This document shows positions 18,214 to 25,813 of a stretch of DNA of 36,589 bases, in pieces (the stretch's first letter is position 1; each line of letters starts with the position of its first letter). Below the pieces are notes generated by a model, which was given only the letters and a program-made list of their open reading frames with translations, ran no database searches and had not been told where the DNA came from. Position numbers and translations under genes: made by a program. Where the stretch lies: positions 1-36,589 of the forward strand of contig CAIVND010000004.1 in the NCBI GenBank assembly GCA_903907185.1, given 5' to 3'. The stretch is from an uncultured Acidimicrobiaceae bacterium. Lineage in GTDB: Bacteria > Actinomycetota > Acidimicrobiia > Acidimicrobiales > Bog-793.

Positions 18214-18418
18214 TGGAACCCCCCCCTGTTGGGAGCGTATCGTCGAAGCGCTCGAACTTCCCCGCGGGTGTAGCGCTTACCAGCGAGATCGCTCGATAAC
18301 TTTCCGCTCGACGCCTGAGATCCTCTCCGGTTTACATCGCCCTCGGCATACATGGCCACAACGCAGCCTCTTAGACTGTGCCGAGCCAACTTTTCAGATG
18401 AGGTGCCGACACGTGTCA

Positions 18419-20029
18419 ATGGTTGAGATGAGCGCGCACTTCAGGAGCCTTGAAGTCACCGCTCGCTTTCAACGCATGCGATGGAGCTCGGTGATCGGTG
18501 CACTGCTCGTGCTCGTCGCCGTTGCCTCGGTGAACGTGCACTACCTATTGCAGCCACTTCGACTTCTTGGCCAGACCGAATACGACGATGGAGTGCACTA
18601 CGCAGCGGGCTTCGAATTTGCAAGCGGTGTCATGCCCTACAAAGACTTCTTCTTCAGTCAACCTCCCGGCATCGTCTACCTCATGGTTCCCTTTGCTTGG
18701 ATCGGTAGATGGCTCGGCACCGGTGATGGTCTCGCTGCAGCGCGCATATTCACCGCGTTCATTGTCTGTGCCAATTCGCTGCTGGTCTACCGCGTCGCGC
18801 TCAAGCGCACCTCAGTTGTCCCAGCACTACTCGCGGGAGCTGGGTTGGCCTTCTATCCGTTCGCCGAGCAGGCGACACACACGGTCATGCTGGAGCCGTA
18901 CGTCGTATTTTTTCTTCTCGTCGCAGTGAATCTCGCGTTTGCGACAACGATTCCAACATCAAAGGCGCTCATCCTCGCCGGAGTGAGTTTTGGATTTGGT
19001 ACCGCGGTCAAAGTTTGGGAGATTGTTCCCTTTGGCATCGCCCTCATCATTCTGGCCGTCGTGCTGCGCCAAAGAGCTCTGAAACTTGTCTACGGATACC
19101 TCGCTGGACTACTCGTTCCGATCCTGCCATTTTTAATCCTTGCTCCCTCCGCACTTGTCCATGAAACAATCTTCGACCAGTTCACTCGTGCAACCTCAGG
19201 TGTGGCGGGAACCGGTCCGCGACTGTCGACCATCACGGGACTCGGCGCGTTCTCATGGCTCTCCGGGTCACTGACCGAGCACCTCGTCATCGGTGTCGTG
19301 GCGGTGCTCGCGATTTTGGTGTTTTTTACTCGGCATCTCGCCACAAGGTACGACTACTTCGTCTTTACCGGCGCGATCGCATCGTTGTTGATGTTTTTAA
19401 AATCGCCCGTTTTCTGGCCCCACTACGCATACTTCTCCGCAGCGTTTATCTGCCTGTCTGTCGCGAGTGCAGTCTCGCTCATTGCAAAGAGTGCTTCGGC
19501 ATATCTCCCGAAGATTGCGAACAGGCGACCCACCCTCTACATCACAGCACTTTGTCTGATCGGACTCTTTCTCTTCAGTTCGTATGCGGCAAGATCCACC
19601 ATCCTTGGATCTTCGTTCCCCTACGACCCGTCGGCGATTACCCCGACCATCCCCGCTGGTTCGTGCGTCATTGCGGATCAGGAGGCTGGTCTCGTTGGAT
19701 CCAATCTGCTTGGCACCGAACCAGCCAACTGTCCAGTGGTTATCGATTCGTGGGGTATCAATAATCTCGAACTGAAAAATCTCTCGCAAACGAAGCTCAA
19801 ACTGCAGTGGGAGAAGTACTTCATAAAAGCGAACTATGTGGTGTTAAGTGCCCCACTTGCGCCAAACAACAACAACTCCAATATTCCTAATTCGGACCAC
19901 CTCGCGCATTGGTTCCGTCGCTACTTCAAGCTGGTCCAGATCGATAACCCGTACTACGTCTACCAACATCGACGATCAACGCAGTACTGCGCGAATGAAC
20001 CGCAGCGATCGCTCTCACCTTGCATCTAG
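18419..20029 (+). CDS. Multi-pass GT-C fold membrane glycosyltransferase (GT39/GT87-like)
   Basis: About 536 residues from ATG 18419. ATG 18428 or 18476 could also be used; the frame is open to 18167, but that part overlaps the divergent gene and looks non-coding. A first membrane segment (SSVIGALLVLVAVASV) is followed by a large outer loop with TEYDDGVHYAAGFEFASGVMPYKDFFFSQPPG. This is the acidic DD and PP-containing loop typical of polyprenyl-phosphate sugar-using GT-C enzymes. About ten further hydrophobic helices follow. A soluble C-terminal part of about 130 residues (GSCVIADQEAGLVGSN, VVIDSWGINN) lies outside the membrane. It is probably involved in cell-surface glycan or protein glycosylation. 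The acceptor is unknown. Confidence 0.72.
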   Translation: MVEMSAHFRSLEVTARFQRMRWSSVIGALLVLVAVASVNVHYLLQPLRLLGQTEYDDGVHYAAGFEFASGVMPYKDFFFSQPPGIVYLMVPFAWIGRWLGTGDGLAAARIFTAFIVCANSLLVYRVALKRTSVVPALLAGAGLAFYPFAEQATHTVMLEPYVVFFLLVAVNLAFATTIPTSKALILAGVSFGFGTAVKVWEIVPFGIALIILAVVLRQRALKLVYGYLAGLLVPILPFLILAPSALVHETIFDQFTRATSGVAGTGPRLSTITGLGAFSWLSGSLTEHLVIGVVAVLAILVFFTRHLATRYDYFVFTGAIASLLMFLKSPVFWPHYAYFSAAFICLSVASAVSLIAKSASAYLPKIANRRPTLYITALCLIGLFLFSSYAARSTILGSSFPYDPSAITPTIPAGSCVIADQEAGLVGSNLLGTEPANCPVVIDSWGINNLELKNLSQTKLKLQWEKYFIKANYVVLSAPLAPNNNNSNIPNSDHLAHWFRRYFKLVQIDNPYYVYQHRRSTQYCANEPQRSLSPCI

Positions 20030-20044
20030 GGCTGAGTTCCCTAG
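20026..20044 (+). terminator. Weak hairpin over the stop of the GT-C gene
   Basis: CTAGGG (20026-20031) and CCCTAG (20039-20044) form a 6-bp stem that includes the TAG stop. There is no adjacent T run. The remaining gene-free sequence to 20263 is AT-rich, with no other clear structure. Confidence 0.25.
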
Positions 20045-20263
20045 AGACTCGGTTCGTGCGCTCAAGTACCTCGGTGTGGCTAAAAAAATTTGCAGTGTAT
20101 CAAGTTCAATCGCGCGGTGGAGGACGAAATCTCCGACTGCACAATAATTGCATTGCGGACGGATGAATATTTTCGCAGGTGAACAAAATCGCTTCCGAAT
20201 TCAATTCTCAATCATTACGATCTTGCTGCACTGAATATTGAGTACTGCTTTCCAGGGGGATTC

Positions 20264-21412
20264 ATGAACATTATTTCTGCGGACTGTCATCTGGATTTTC
20301 ACTATCTTCCAGGAGACCTGTTTACCTCAAACGCGAGTGGCGCAATGAAAGATCACATGCCACACGTCACCGAGGTCGAAGGTCGGTCAGCGTGGGTCTA
20401 CGAGGGAAAGGTCCTTCGCTTCATCGGTGCCGTCGGAGTGGCCGGTGACAACGCAGCGGTAACCGATACGGTGCGAACGATCCGGACAAGTCGCAAGGAA
20501 AAAACCGGACTCTTCAAGGACGCCCTTGAGGGTCGGTTCCGCCCAGGTGACCCAAAGCTTCGCTTCGCCGATATGGAACTCGATGGAGTTAGCGCCGAGG
20601 TGATCTACGGCATCTTGGGTCTGACTCGACGGGTCAACAATCCCGAGGTCATGGCTGAGGTCTTTCGGATCTACAACGACTTCGTCTACGCAGAGTTTCG
20701 CAAACCCTTCCCTGATCGTTTCGCGCCACTTGCCTGTCTGCCCTTTAACAGCCCTGAAGCAGCGGCCGCGGAACTTCGACGCGCTGCAGATCTGGGATTC
20801 ACGGGTTCGGAGCTTTTGGCCTCCGATTCAATCACTCCCGTATGGGATCGAGACTGGGATCCGGTGTGGGCCGCAGCCGATGAGACAGGGCTGACAATCT
20901 CATTCCACAATCAGGGAACACAGGTTCGAGGAGTACCCGCCGATGATCCACACTTCGCCGAAAACACCCTCGCGCGCAATGCCGTGAATCATGCGGTAAG
21001 TCGGTTTGGTTCAGCGCAGTTCATGGCCTCGATTATCTACTCAGGCGCCTTTGATCGGTACCCAGGATTCCGGTTCGTTCTCGGTGAGTCCAGCATTGGA
21101 TGGATCCCTTATTTTCTCCAGCGCATGGACTACGAGTACGTCGAGGAATCCTCGTTCCACGGCAACCTCCGGATCAAACCAAGCGAGTACTTCAACTCAA
21201 ACGGCTTTGTAACGTTCGAGCGTGACGCCATCGGTGTGAAGCTTGTCGAACTGATCGGTGAAGACAACGTGATGTGGGGCTCAGACTATCCACATCCCGA
21301 CGGCACCTGGCCTGAGTCGCAACGGTTTATCGACGAAGACTTTCGCGATACTCCAGAGCGAATCCGAAACAAGGTGCTCCATGACAACGCGGCAAAACTT
21401 TACGGGCTGTAA
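20264..21412 (+). CDS. Amidohydrolase 2 family metal-dependent hydrolase
   Basis: 382 residues, with AGGGGGA at 20254-20260 as ribosome site. The TIM-barrel pattern of the amidohydrolase_2 (ACMSD-like) family is present: an N-terminal SADCHLDF metal region, RIYNDFVYAEF, DRFAPLACLPF, GLTISFHNQG with the metal-binding histidine, YPGFRFVLGESSIGWIPYFLQRMD, and the catalytic aspartate region NVMWGSDYPHPDGTWPES. The usual D/E-x-H-x-H motif reads DCHLD here, so the first metal ligands may be atypical. Relatives decarboxylate or hydrolyse aromatic and carboxylic acids. The substrate is unknown. The next gene encodes a carboxylate-binding protein, which fits organic-acid catabolism. Confidence 0.85.
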   Translation: MNIISADCHLDFHYLPGDLFTSNASGAMKDHMPHVTEVEGRSAWVYEGKVLRFIGAVGVAGDNAAVTDTVRTIRTSRKEKTGLFKDALEGRFRPGDPKLRFADMELDGVSAEVIYGILGLTRRVNNPEVMAEVFRIYNDFVYAEFRKPFPDRFAPLACLPFNSPEAAAAELRRAADLGFTGSELLASDSITPVWDRDWDPVWAAADETGLTISFHNQGTQVRGVPADDPHFAENTLARNAVNHAVSRFGSAQFMASIIYSGAFDRYPGFRFVLGESSIGWIPYFLQRMDYEYVEESSFHGNLRIKPSEYFNSNGFVTFERDAIGVKLVELIGEDNVMWGSDYPHPDGTWPESQRFIDEDFRDTPERIRNKVLHDNAAKLYGL

Positions 21413-21434
21413 ATACATTCACGAACGGACAAGA

Positions 21435-21449
21435 CCGAAACGTTTTCGG
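21435..21449. promoter_or_regulatory. Palindrome CCGAAA-CGT-TTTCGG, possible operator
   Basis: A 6-bp inverted repeat with a GAAACGTTTTC core lies 60 bp before the TctC-like gene. The centre resembles operators of LacI-family repressors, but no regulator gene is nearby and a chance palindrome is possible. Confidence 0.3.
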
Positions 21450-21509
21450 CGAACGCCGTCGACCAGGTTGCATCAAGACTCATTTTCTAGAGTGTCCTTT
21501 GGGGGGAAC

Positions 21510-22694
21510 ATGTTAAATAAACGGTCCAATTTGAAATCAGCGAGCTCCGAGTCTCATCACTGGCGCGGATCGTCTCGGCGCTCCACACGTCTGGTAACTG
21601 GCGCGATTGGCTTGATCACCTTGTCATCGAGCTTGGGACTCGCCAGCGCCACGGGCGCATCGGCAGCGGCGGTGGCAAAGGCCAAAGCCTGTCATAGCGC
21701 GAACGGCATCAGAGTGACAGATCGTCTCACCTGCAAAGGACTTGCCTTCTATAAGGGCAAGACGTTAAAGGTGATTGTCGCTACTGCTGCTGGAGCGGGT
21801 TTCGATGTCGACACTCGGTTCGTTACCCCTCAACTCGCCGCCTATCTCGGTGTGCAGGTCGTCGTCGCTGACTACCCAGCTGGCGCGTCAATTCCGGGAC
21901 AGAACGCACTTGCATCGAGCCCAGCAGATGGTCTCACCATTGGCCTGTTGAACACTGGAAACGATGTGATCAACATTGCTCTCAGTATTCCAAGTCTCAA
22001 CTTCAACCCTGCCCACGAGGTATTCCTTGGGGGCTGGCCAACAACAACGGGACTGCTCATCGATCACACCAACGATCCCTATACAAGTTTCGCGGCACTA
22101 AAGAATGCAACGACAACGAGCCCGGTGACGATCTGTGAGATCACCAATAACTCGACAAGCATTCAACTCAATCTTGTCCTCAAGGCATTCGGCGTGAACT
22201 ACCGGGCGATCTATGGCTACACCAACAGCGCGAGTGAAGAGACTGGATGGAACCGTGGCGACTGCCAGCTGGTGTTTGTCTCCGACGCTGGACTTGCGCC
22301 ATTTGTGAAGCAGGGAATCGCACGAGCCCTTGCAACCACCGTCGCTGAGCCAAGTACCTTTGTCTATGCGCCCCAGCTCGCTGGCGTTCCTCTGATTAAG
22401 ACCCTGCTCACCCAAGCAACGGGACAGACTGCACTGCAAAAGAAGGCGGGAAAGTACGCCCTGACCGCGCTCAGTGTTCCCGGTACGACATTTGCGGCGC
22501 CAGCTGGTGTGAAGGGAAATCGCTTCAACGCGCTTCGTGCGGCCATGAAGTTCGCTCTCCATAGCCAGATCGTCAAGAACTCGCTGAGTAACCGAGGAGA
22601 GGATCAAGGCTACGTCAGTCCGGAGGCCGCAAAAAATGCGTTCCTTAAGGCTTTAGCCCAGATGGGTCCTGCCGCGCGACTCGCGACCCAGTAG
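21510..22694 (+). CDS. TctC/Bug-type tripartite tricarboxylate transporter substrate-binding protein
   Basis: 394 residues from ATG 21510, with GGGGGGA at 21501-21507. A long basic N-region precedes a signal core (VTGAIGLITLSSSLGLASATGASAAA). The insert ACHSANGIRVTDRLTCKGLAFYKGKT has two cysteines that may bond. The Bug fold follows: LKVIVATAAGAGFDVDTRFVTPQLAAYLGVQVVVADYPAGASIPGQNALASSPADGLTIGLLN, where the family norm is P..aGG..D..aR...P.L...LG..vvV.N.PGA.g. These proteins bind carboxylates. Its membrane partners (TctA and TctB) are not in the window, so it is an orphan here. Confidence 0.82.
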   Translation: MLNKRSNLKSASSESHHWRGSSRRSTRLVTGAIGLITLSSSLGLASATGASAAAVAKAKACHSANGIRVTDRLTCKGLAFYKGKTLKVIVATAAGAGFDVDTRFVTPQLAAYLGVQVVVADYPAGASIPGQNALASSPADGLTIGLLNTGNDVINIALSIPSLNFNPAHEVFLGGWPTTTGLLIDHTNDPYTSFAALKNATTTSPVTICEITNNSTSIQLNLVLKAFGVNYRAIYGYTNSASEETGWNRGDCQLVFVSDAGLAPFVKQGIARALATTVAEPSTFVYAPQLAGVPLIKTLLTQATGQTALQKKAGKYALTALSVPGTTFAAPAGVKGNRFNALRAAMKFALHSQIVKNSLSNRGEDQGYVSPEAAKNAFLKALAQMGPAARLATQ

Positions 22695-22762
22695 CTCATC
22701 TGCACGGACCTTTCGAGAGCGCTCAACTCTTAGCGCATTTGCCTTAGCTGAGATCTCGATCA

Positions 22763-22809
22763 GAACCGCCACCCTCGGCACGCTGGGGGTGTGCTCAGGG
22801 TGGCGGTTC
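22763..22809 (+). terminator. Long hairpin after the TctC-like gene
   Basis: GAACCGCCACCCT (22763-22775) and AGGGTGGCGGTTC (22797-22809) form a perfect 13-bp stem. The 21-base loop contains a further GCAC/GTGC pairing. No T run follows, but the strength and position, 69 bp after the stop, suggest a terminator. Confidence 0.65.
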
Positions 22810-22924
22810 CCCCTAACGCGAACGACGAAGTACCCGTTCGGCGATCGATGCCGAGCCAGTGACAGTTCCTGGATGCTCAAGTAGCGTGCATTCGAAAGAA
22901 CTAAGTCAGACGGAGGACGGATCC

Positions 22925-23692
22925 ATGTGGAATAGCTTTTTGACTGACTCTCATGTCAGTGTCCTGGCAGAGATCATTACCTACAAGGGTGGTGACGGAG
23001 ACGAGATCCATGCGTACTTCGCCCACCCAAACGATGACAACGTGCGCGGCGGCATCGTTCTGCTCCATCACAATCCTGGTTGGGATGAGTTCTACCAAGA
23101 GTTTGCGGAACGCCTTGCTCGACACGGCTACAACGTCATCGCGCCAGACCTCTACTGCCGACTTGGCCATGGCACCTCCGATGACGCAACGGCGAAGATG
23201 CGTGTTCTTGGCGGCATCCCCGATGAGCAAGTCGTAAAGGACTCTCGCGCCGCACTCGAGTTCCTCAACGCGCTACCAACAGCAAATGGCAAGACTGTCG
23301 TGATGGGCACCTGCTCCGGAGGACGCGGTGCACTTCTCGTTGCTTCGCTCGTCCCCGAGTTCAACGGAGTCATTGACCTTTGGGGAGGCAATGTCGTAAC
23401 TCCGGAGGACCAGCTGACACCCGATCGTCCGGTTGCAATAATCGACTACACCGAACGCCTCAACATGCCCCTCCTCGGTCTCTTTGGGAACGACGACAAA
23501 GGACCCTCTCCCGAGCAGGTAAATATCCATGAAGACAAGCTCAAGGAACTCGGCAAGGACTACGAGTTCTTTCGCTACGACGGTGCCGGACACGGATTTT
23601 TCTACTATCACACTGAGCGATACCGCTGGGAACAGGCAATGGACGCATGGGAGAAGGTCTTTGCCTTCCTCACGAAGATTCTTGCAAACTGA
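22925..23692 (+). CDS. Dienelactone hydrolase family protein
   Basis: 255 residues from ATG 22925, with GGAGG at 22912-22916 eight bases away. The open frame continues upstream to 22859 without a ribosome site. The alpha/beta hydrolase core has RGGIVLLHHNPGWDEFYQEFAERLARHGYNVIAPDLY. The triad is visible as Cys130 (GTCSGGR), Asp190 or Asp191 (LFGNDDKG) and His223 (GAGHGFF), the Cys-Asp-His arrangement of dienelactone hydrolases. These act in the lower part of chloroaromatic or protoanemonin breakdown, but many family members have other ester substrates. It is followed after 39 bp by a DUF6295 gene, probably co-transcribed. Confidence 0.88.
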   Translation: MWNSFLTDSHVSVLAEIITYKGGDGDEIHAYFAHPNDDNVRGGIVLLHHNPGWDEFYQEFAERLARHGYNVIAPDLYCRLGHGTSDDATAKMRVLGGIPDEQVVKDSRAALEFLNALPTANGKTVVMGTCSGGRGALLVASLVPEFNGVIDLWGGNVVTPEDQLTPDRPVAIIDYTERLNMPLLGLFGNDDKGPSPEQVNIHEDKLKELGKDYEFFRYDGAGHGFFYYHTERYRWEQAMDAWEKVFAFLTKILAN

Positions 23693-23731
23693 CAACCCCT
23701 TCTAACTGAGATCTCAAAGAGGAGACAACGT

Positions 23732-23992
23732 ATGTGCACAATGATTGCCTCGACAAAGACCGTTCAAGGATCAGGAAAGGGTGCCACTGGTTGGTTCCCC
23801 GTTACGCAGTCCTCGGTCGGCTACGACCATGCCTCACACTTTCCCGAAGAGCACGCGATGCTGCTCGACTTCGTCAACTACGAACTCGGTACTGATGCAC
23901 GGGTCGCAGTTGAGCTCAACCTCGCAAGTGCCCGAGCGCTTGTTGCCCAGCTCCAGGACGCCATCGAGAGGGCGGAGTTGGCGGGCGTTTAG
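23732..23992 (+). CDS. DUF6295 family small protein
   Basis: 86 residues, with AAAGAGGAGA upstream of the ATG. The pattern MCTMIAS...GSGKGATGWFPVTQSSVGYDHASHFPEEHAMLLDFVN...RVAVELNLASARALVAQLQDAIERAE is that of a short actinobacterial family without known function (DUF6295, named from memory). It has no signal peptide or membrane segment, and a C-terminal amphipathic helix. It sits directly behind the dienelactone hydrolase and in front of a strong terminator, so the pair forms a two-gene unit. Confidence 0.75.
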   Translation: MCTMIASTKTVQGSGKGATGWFPVTQSSVGYDHASHFPEEHAMLLDFVNYELGTDARVAVELNLASARALVAQLQDAIERAELAGV

Positions 23993-24010
23993 CAAGGTGT
24001 AGACGAAATA

Positions 24011-24048
24011 CAGATGCCCCCGTTCACCTTGGTGAACGGGGGCATCTG
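24011..24048. terminator. Strong near-perfect palindrome, probable bidirectional terminator
   Basis: CAGATGCCCCCGTTCACC (24011-24028) and its exact complement GGTGAACGGGGGCATCTG (24031-24048) give an 18-bp stem around TT; the real loop must open one or more pairs. It lies between the convergent DUF6295 and HtrA-like genes. There is no long T run on either side. Confidence 0.8.
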
Positions 24049-24056
24049 TCTCAGTA

Positions 24057-24082
24057 GTGACAGTGCGGGGGGACACTGTCAC
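24057..24082. repeat. Second inverted repeat downstream of the HtrA-like gene
   Basis: GTGACAGTG (24057-24065) and CACTGTCAC (24074-24082) form a perfect 9-bp stem with an 8-base G-rich loop, nine bases after the larger palindrome. A further CAGTGACGG at about 24100 repeats part of it. It may help terminate the minus-strand protease transcript. Confidence 0.45.
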
Positions 24083-24129
24083 ACGGTCATTCGACAGTGA
24101 CGGTCTCGGTCATGCTCAGATGCGGTCCG

Positions 24130-25614
24130 TCACTTTGCGATGCCGGACAACTTCAGTACGACGTTGTGGGGCACGCCGGTTGCATCGGAATAGGCGAGGT
24201 TGATTGTATTACCGGGGTGTAGTCGTTGAACGATCTTTGTGAGGGCGTCCCAAGTGGCGGTTGCCTTCCCATTGATCGAGGTCACGACGTCGCCAGCTGC
24301 AAGACCCGCCTGTTGAGCGGGACTGCCGGTAGCCACGCCACCGAGCGTCACACCAGCTACCGCTGTCCCCGTATTGCCCGAGTTACCGGTGTTGCCGGTG
24401 TTACCTGAGTTACCGGTGTTGAATCCAAACCCGCCGAGTCCGTTGCTTGACGTCGTCTGCTCGTAGATCCCGAGGTAGGGCGACTCGCCGATAACAATGC
24501 CCTTCGCTGCAACCTTGTTCTGAATGTTGGTGACGATCGTTTTGACTGCGTTGATCGGTATGGCAAAGCCGAGCGTTGCGCCGCCGCCCTGCGCGGAGGA
24601 GGCAGCGGTGTCCATCCCGATGACCTCACCGGAGGCATTCACCAACGGTCCACCCGAATCTCCTGGAGCGATCGGTGCGTCCGTTTGAATCAATCCATAG
24701 AGCGTCTCTGTCGTACTGCCGTTGGAGTCTCCAGCGGTGATTGTGCGATTCAGTGCAGAGATGATGCCGTTCACGACCGAGGGCGAACCGCCAAGTCCAA
24801 GTGCATTGCCGATGGCAACAACGGGCTGGCCAACTTTGACCTGTGAAGAATCCCCGAGGTGCACGTACGGGAGGTTGGAGACACCCTCAATCTGTAGAAG
24901 TGCAACATCGGAGGTCGGTGGTGCATCCGTACCAAGGATGTGCGCCTTAAACAGCCCCGAGTGACCCTGAATTGTTACCTTGATGCTTGTCGCATCGGCG
25001 ATCACGTGGTTGTTCGTCACCACCTCGCCCGACGAGGTAACGATCATCCCGGTACCTGCGGCCTGCTGCACCGAAAGTCCAGTCTGAGTTGCGATCGTGA
25101 CCTGAATATCAACGACAGCGGGTGTCACTGCTGCTGCTACCGAGGTGACAATGTTCGAACCAGATGAAGAGGAGGAAGATACTGGCGGAGTGCCGGTCAC
25201 CGGGAGACTCTGGGTGCCTTGATTGTCATTATTCCCCTGGGTGATCGCTCCAATCGCTGCTCCGGCGCCACCAGCGATAAGTGCAGCAACGCACACCGCG
25301 GCAATGATCTTTCGCCTCGAGGTTGGGCCCTTTATTGGCTCGGGCTCTTGAGGAGACCAACCACTGCCGTCATAGGGAGGGATCCCACCAGCGCCGCCGC
25401 CCAGCGCCGGTCCAATAAGTGGATCGCGTTGGCTCCCAGCTACGGAGGGCATTGAAAGGGGCATGAGTGGCGGAATCTCTCGCGTCAGTGGCGCAGTGTT
25501 GGGCTGTTCCTCGGGAGCGAGCGGCATTGAAAGGGGCATGAGCGGCAGAGGCTGGATCGGCACGGATGATCCCTCCGCTGCCTGATCTTGGTTCTCATTC
25601 ATCTGTTCGTCCAT
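24130..25614 (-). CDS. Membrane-anchored HtrA/DegP-like serine protease with PDZ domain
   Basis: 494 residues, with AAGGGAG at 25621-25627 (minus). Residues 1-100 are a proline-rich cytoplasmic tail with two PLMPLSMP copies (24-31 and 49-56). One membrane helix spans about 102-124, then a Ser-rich linker. The trypsin-like domain has the triad His203 (TNNHVI), Asp236 (TSDVALLQ) and Ser320 (APGDSGGPL). A C-terminal PDZ domain starts at about 378. It is interrupted by a low-complexity Gly-Asn-Ser/Thr stretch (about 399-416) before AGVTLGGVATGSPAQQAGLAAGDVVTSINGK. It probably degrades or processes damaged exported proteins. The architecture is typical of actinobacterial HtrA. Confidence 0.92.
   Translation of the reverse strand: MDEQMNENQDQAAEGSSVPIQPLPLMPLSMPLAPEEQPNTAPLTREIPPLMPLSMPSVAGSQRDPLIGPALGGGAGGIPPYDGSGWSPQEPEPIKGPTSRRKIIAAVCVAALIAGGAGAAIGAITQGNNDNQGTQSLPVTGTPPVSSSSSSGSNIVTSVAAAVTPAVVDIQVTIATQTGLSVQQAAGTGMIVTSSGEVVTNNHVIADATSIKVTIQGHSGLFKAHILGTDAPPTSDVALLQIEGVSNLPYVHLGDSSQVKVGQPVVAIGNALGLGGSPSVVNGIISALNRTITAGDSNGSTTETLYGLIQTDAPIAPGDSGGPLVNASGEVIGMDTAASSAQGGGATLGFAIPINAVKTIVTNIQNKVAAKGIVIGESPYLGIYEQTTSSNGLGGFGFNTGNSGNTGNTGNSGNTGTAVAGVTLGGVATGSPAQQAGLAAGDVVTSINGKATATWDALTKIVQRLHPGNTINLAYSDATGVPHNVVLKLSGIAK
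25448..25542 (-). repeat. 20-bp direct repeat inside the HtrA N-terminal tail
   Basis: GGCATTGAAAGGGGCATGAG occurs at 25448-25467 and 25523-25542, exactly 75 bp apart and in frame. It encodes the two PLMPLSMP motifs, which suggests a recent internal duplication of a 25-residue unit. Confidence 0.85.
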
Positions 25615-25629
25615 TGCACACTCCCTTAA

Positions 25630-25658
25630 GAATCATTGGTGCGTTATCACTATGACAA
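25630..25658 (-). promoter_or_regulatory. Candidate promoter of the HtrA-like gene
   Basis: On the minus strand, TTGTCA (25653-25658) and TGATTC (25630-25635) are separated by 17 bases, just upstream of the ribosome site. The -35 is good and the -10 is weak. The rest of the gap to 25813 shows no gene. Confidence 0.4.
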
Positions 25659-25813
25659 GGCGGTCTTGTGGACTGCTGAGTCCTACCTGTTGACTTCCTG
25701 TGAAAAATTGACCCATTCGGTCTCCGACAACGGTATTGCCTTTCGCTGGTAACTCCCCCTGTCGTCCCCTCAGTTTCGCTGGTTGAGGACGCTGAGAGTT
25801 GCCGCAGATACGC

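Noticed and set aside
24226..25455. Plus-strand ORFs opposite the HtrA gene
   Set aside because: Antisense to an intact protease with a full catalytic triad; no independent support.
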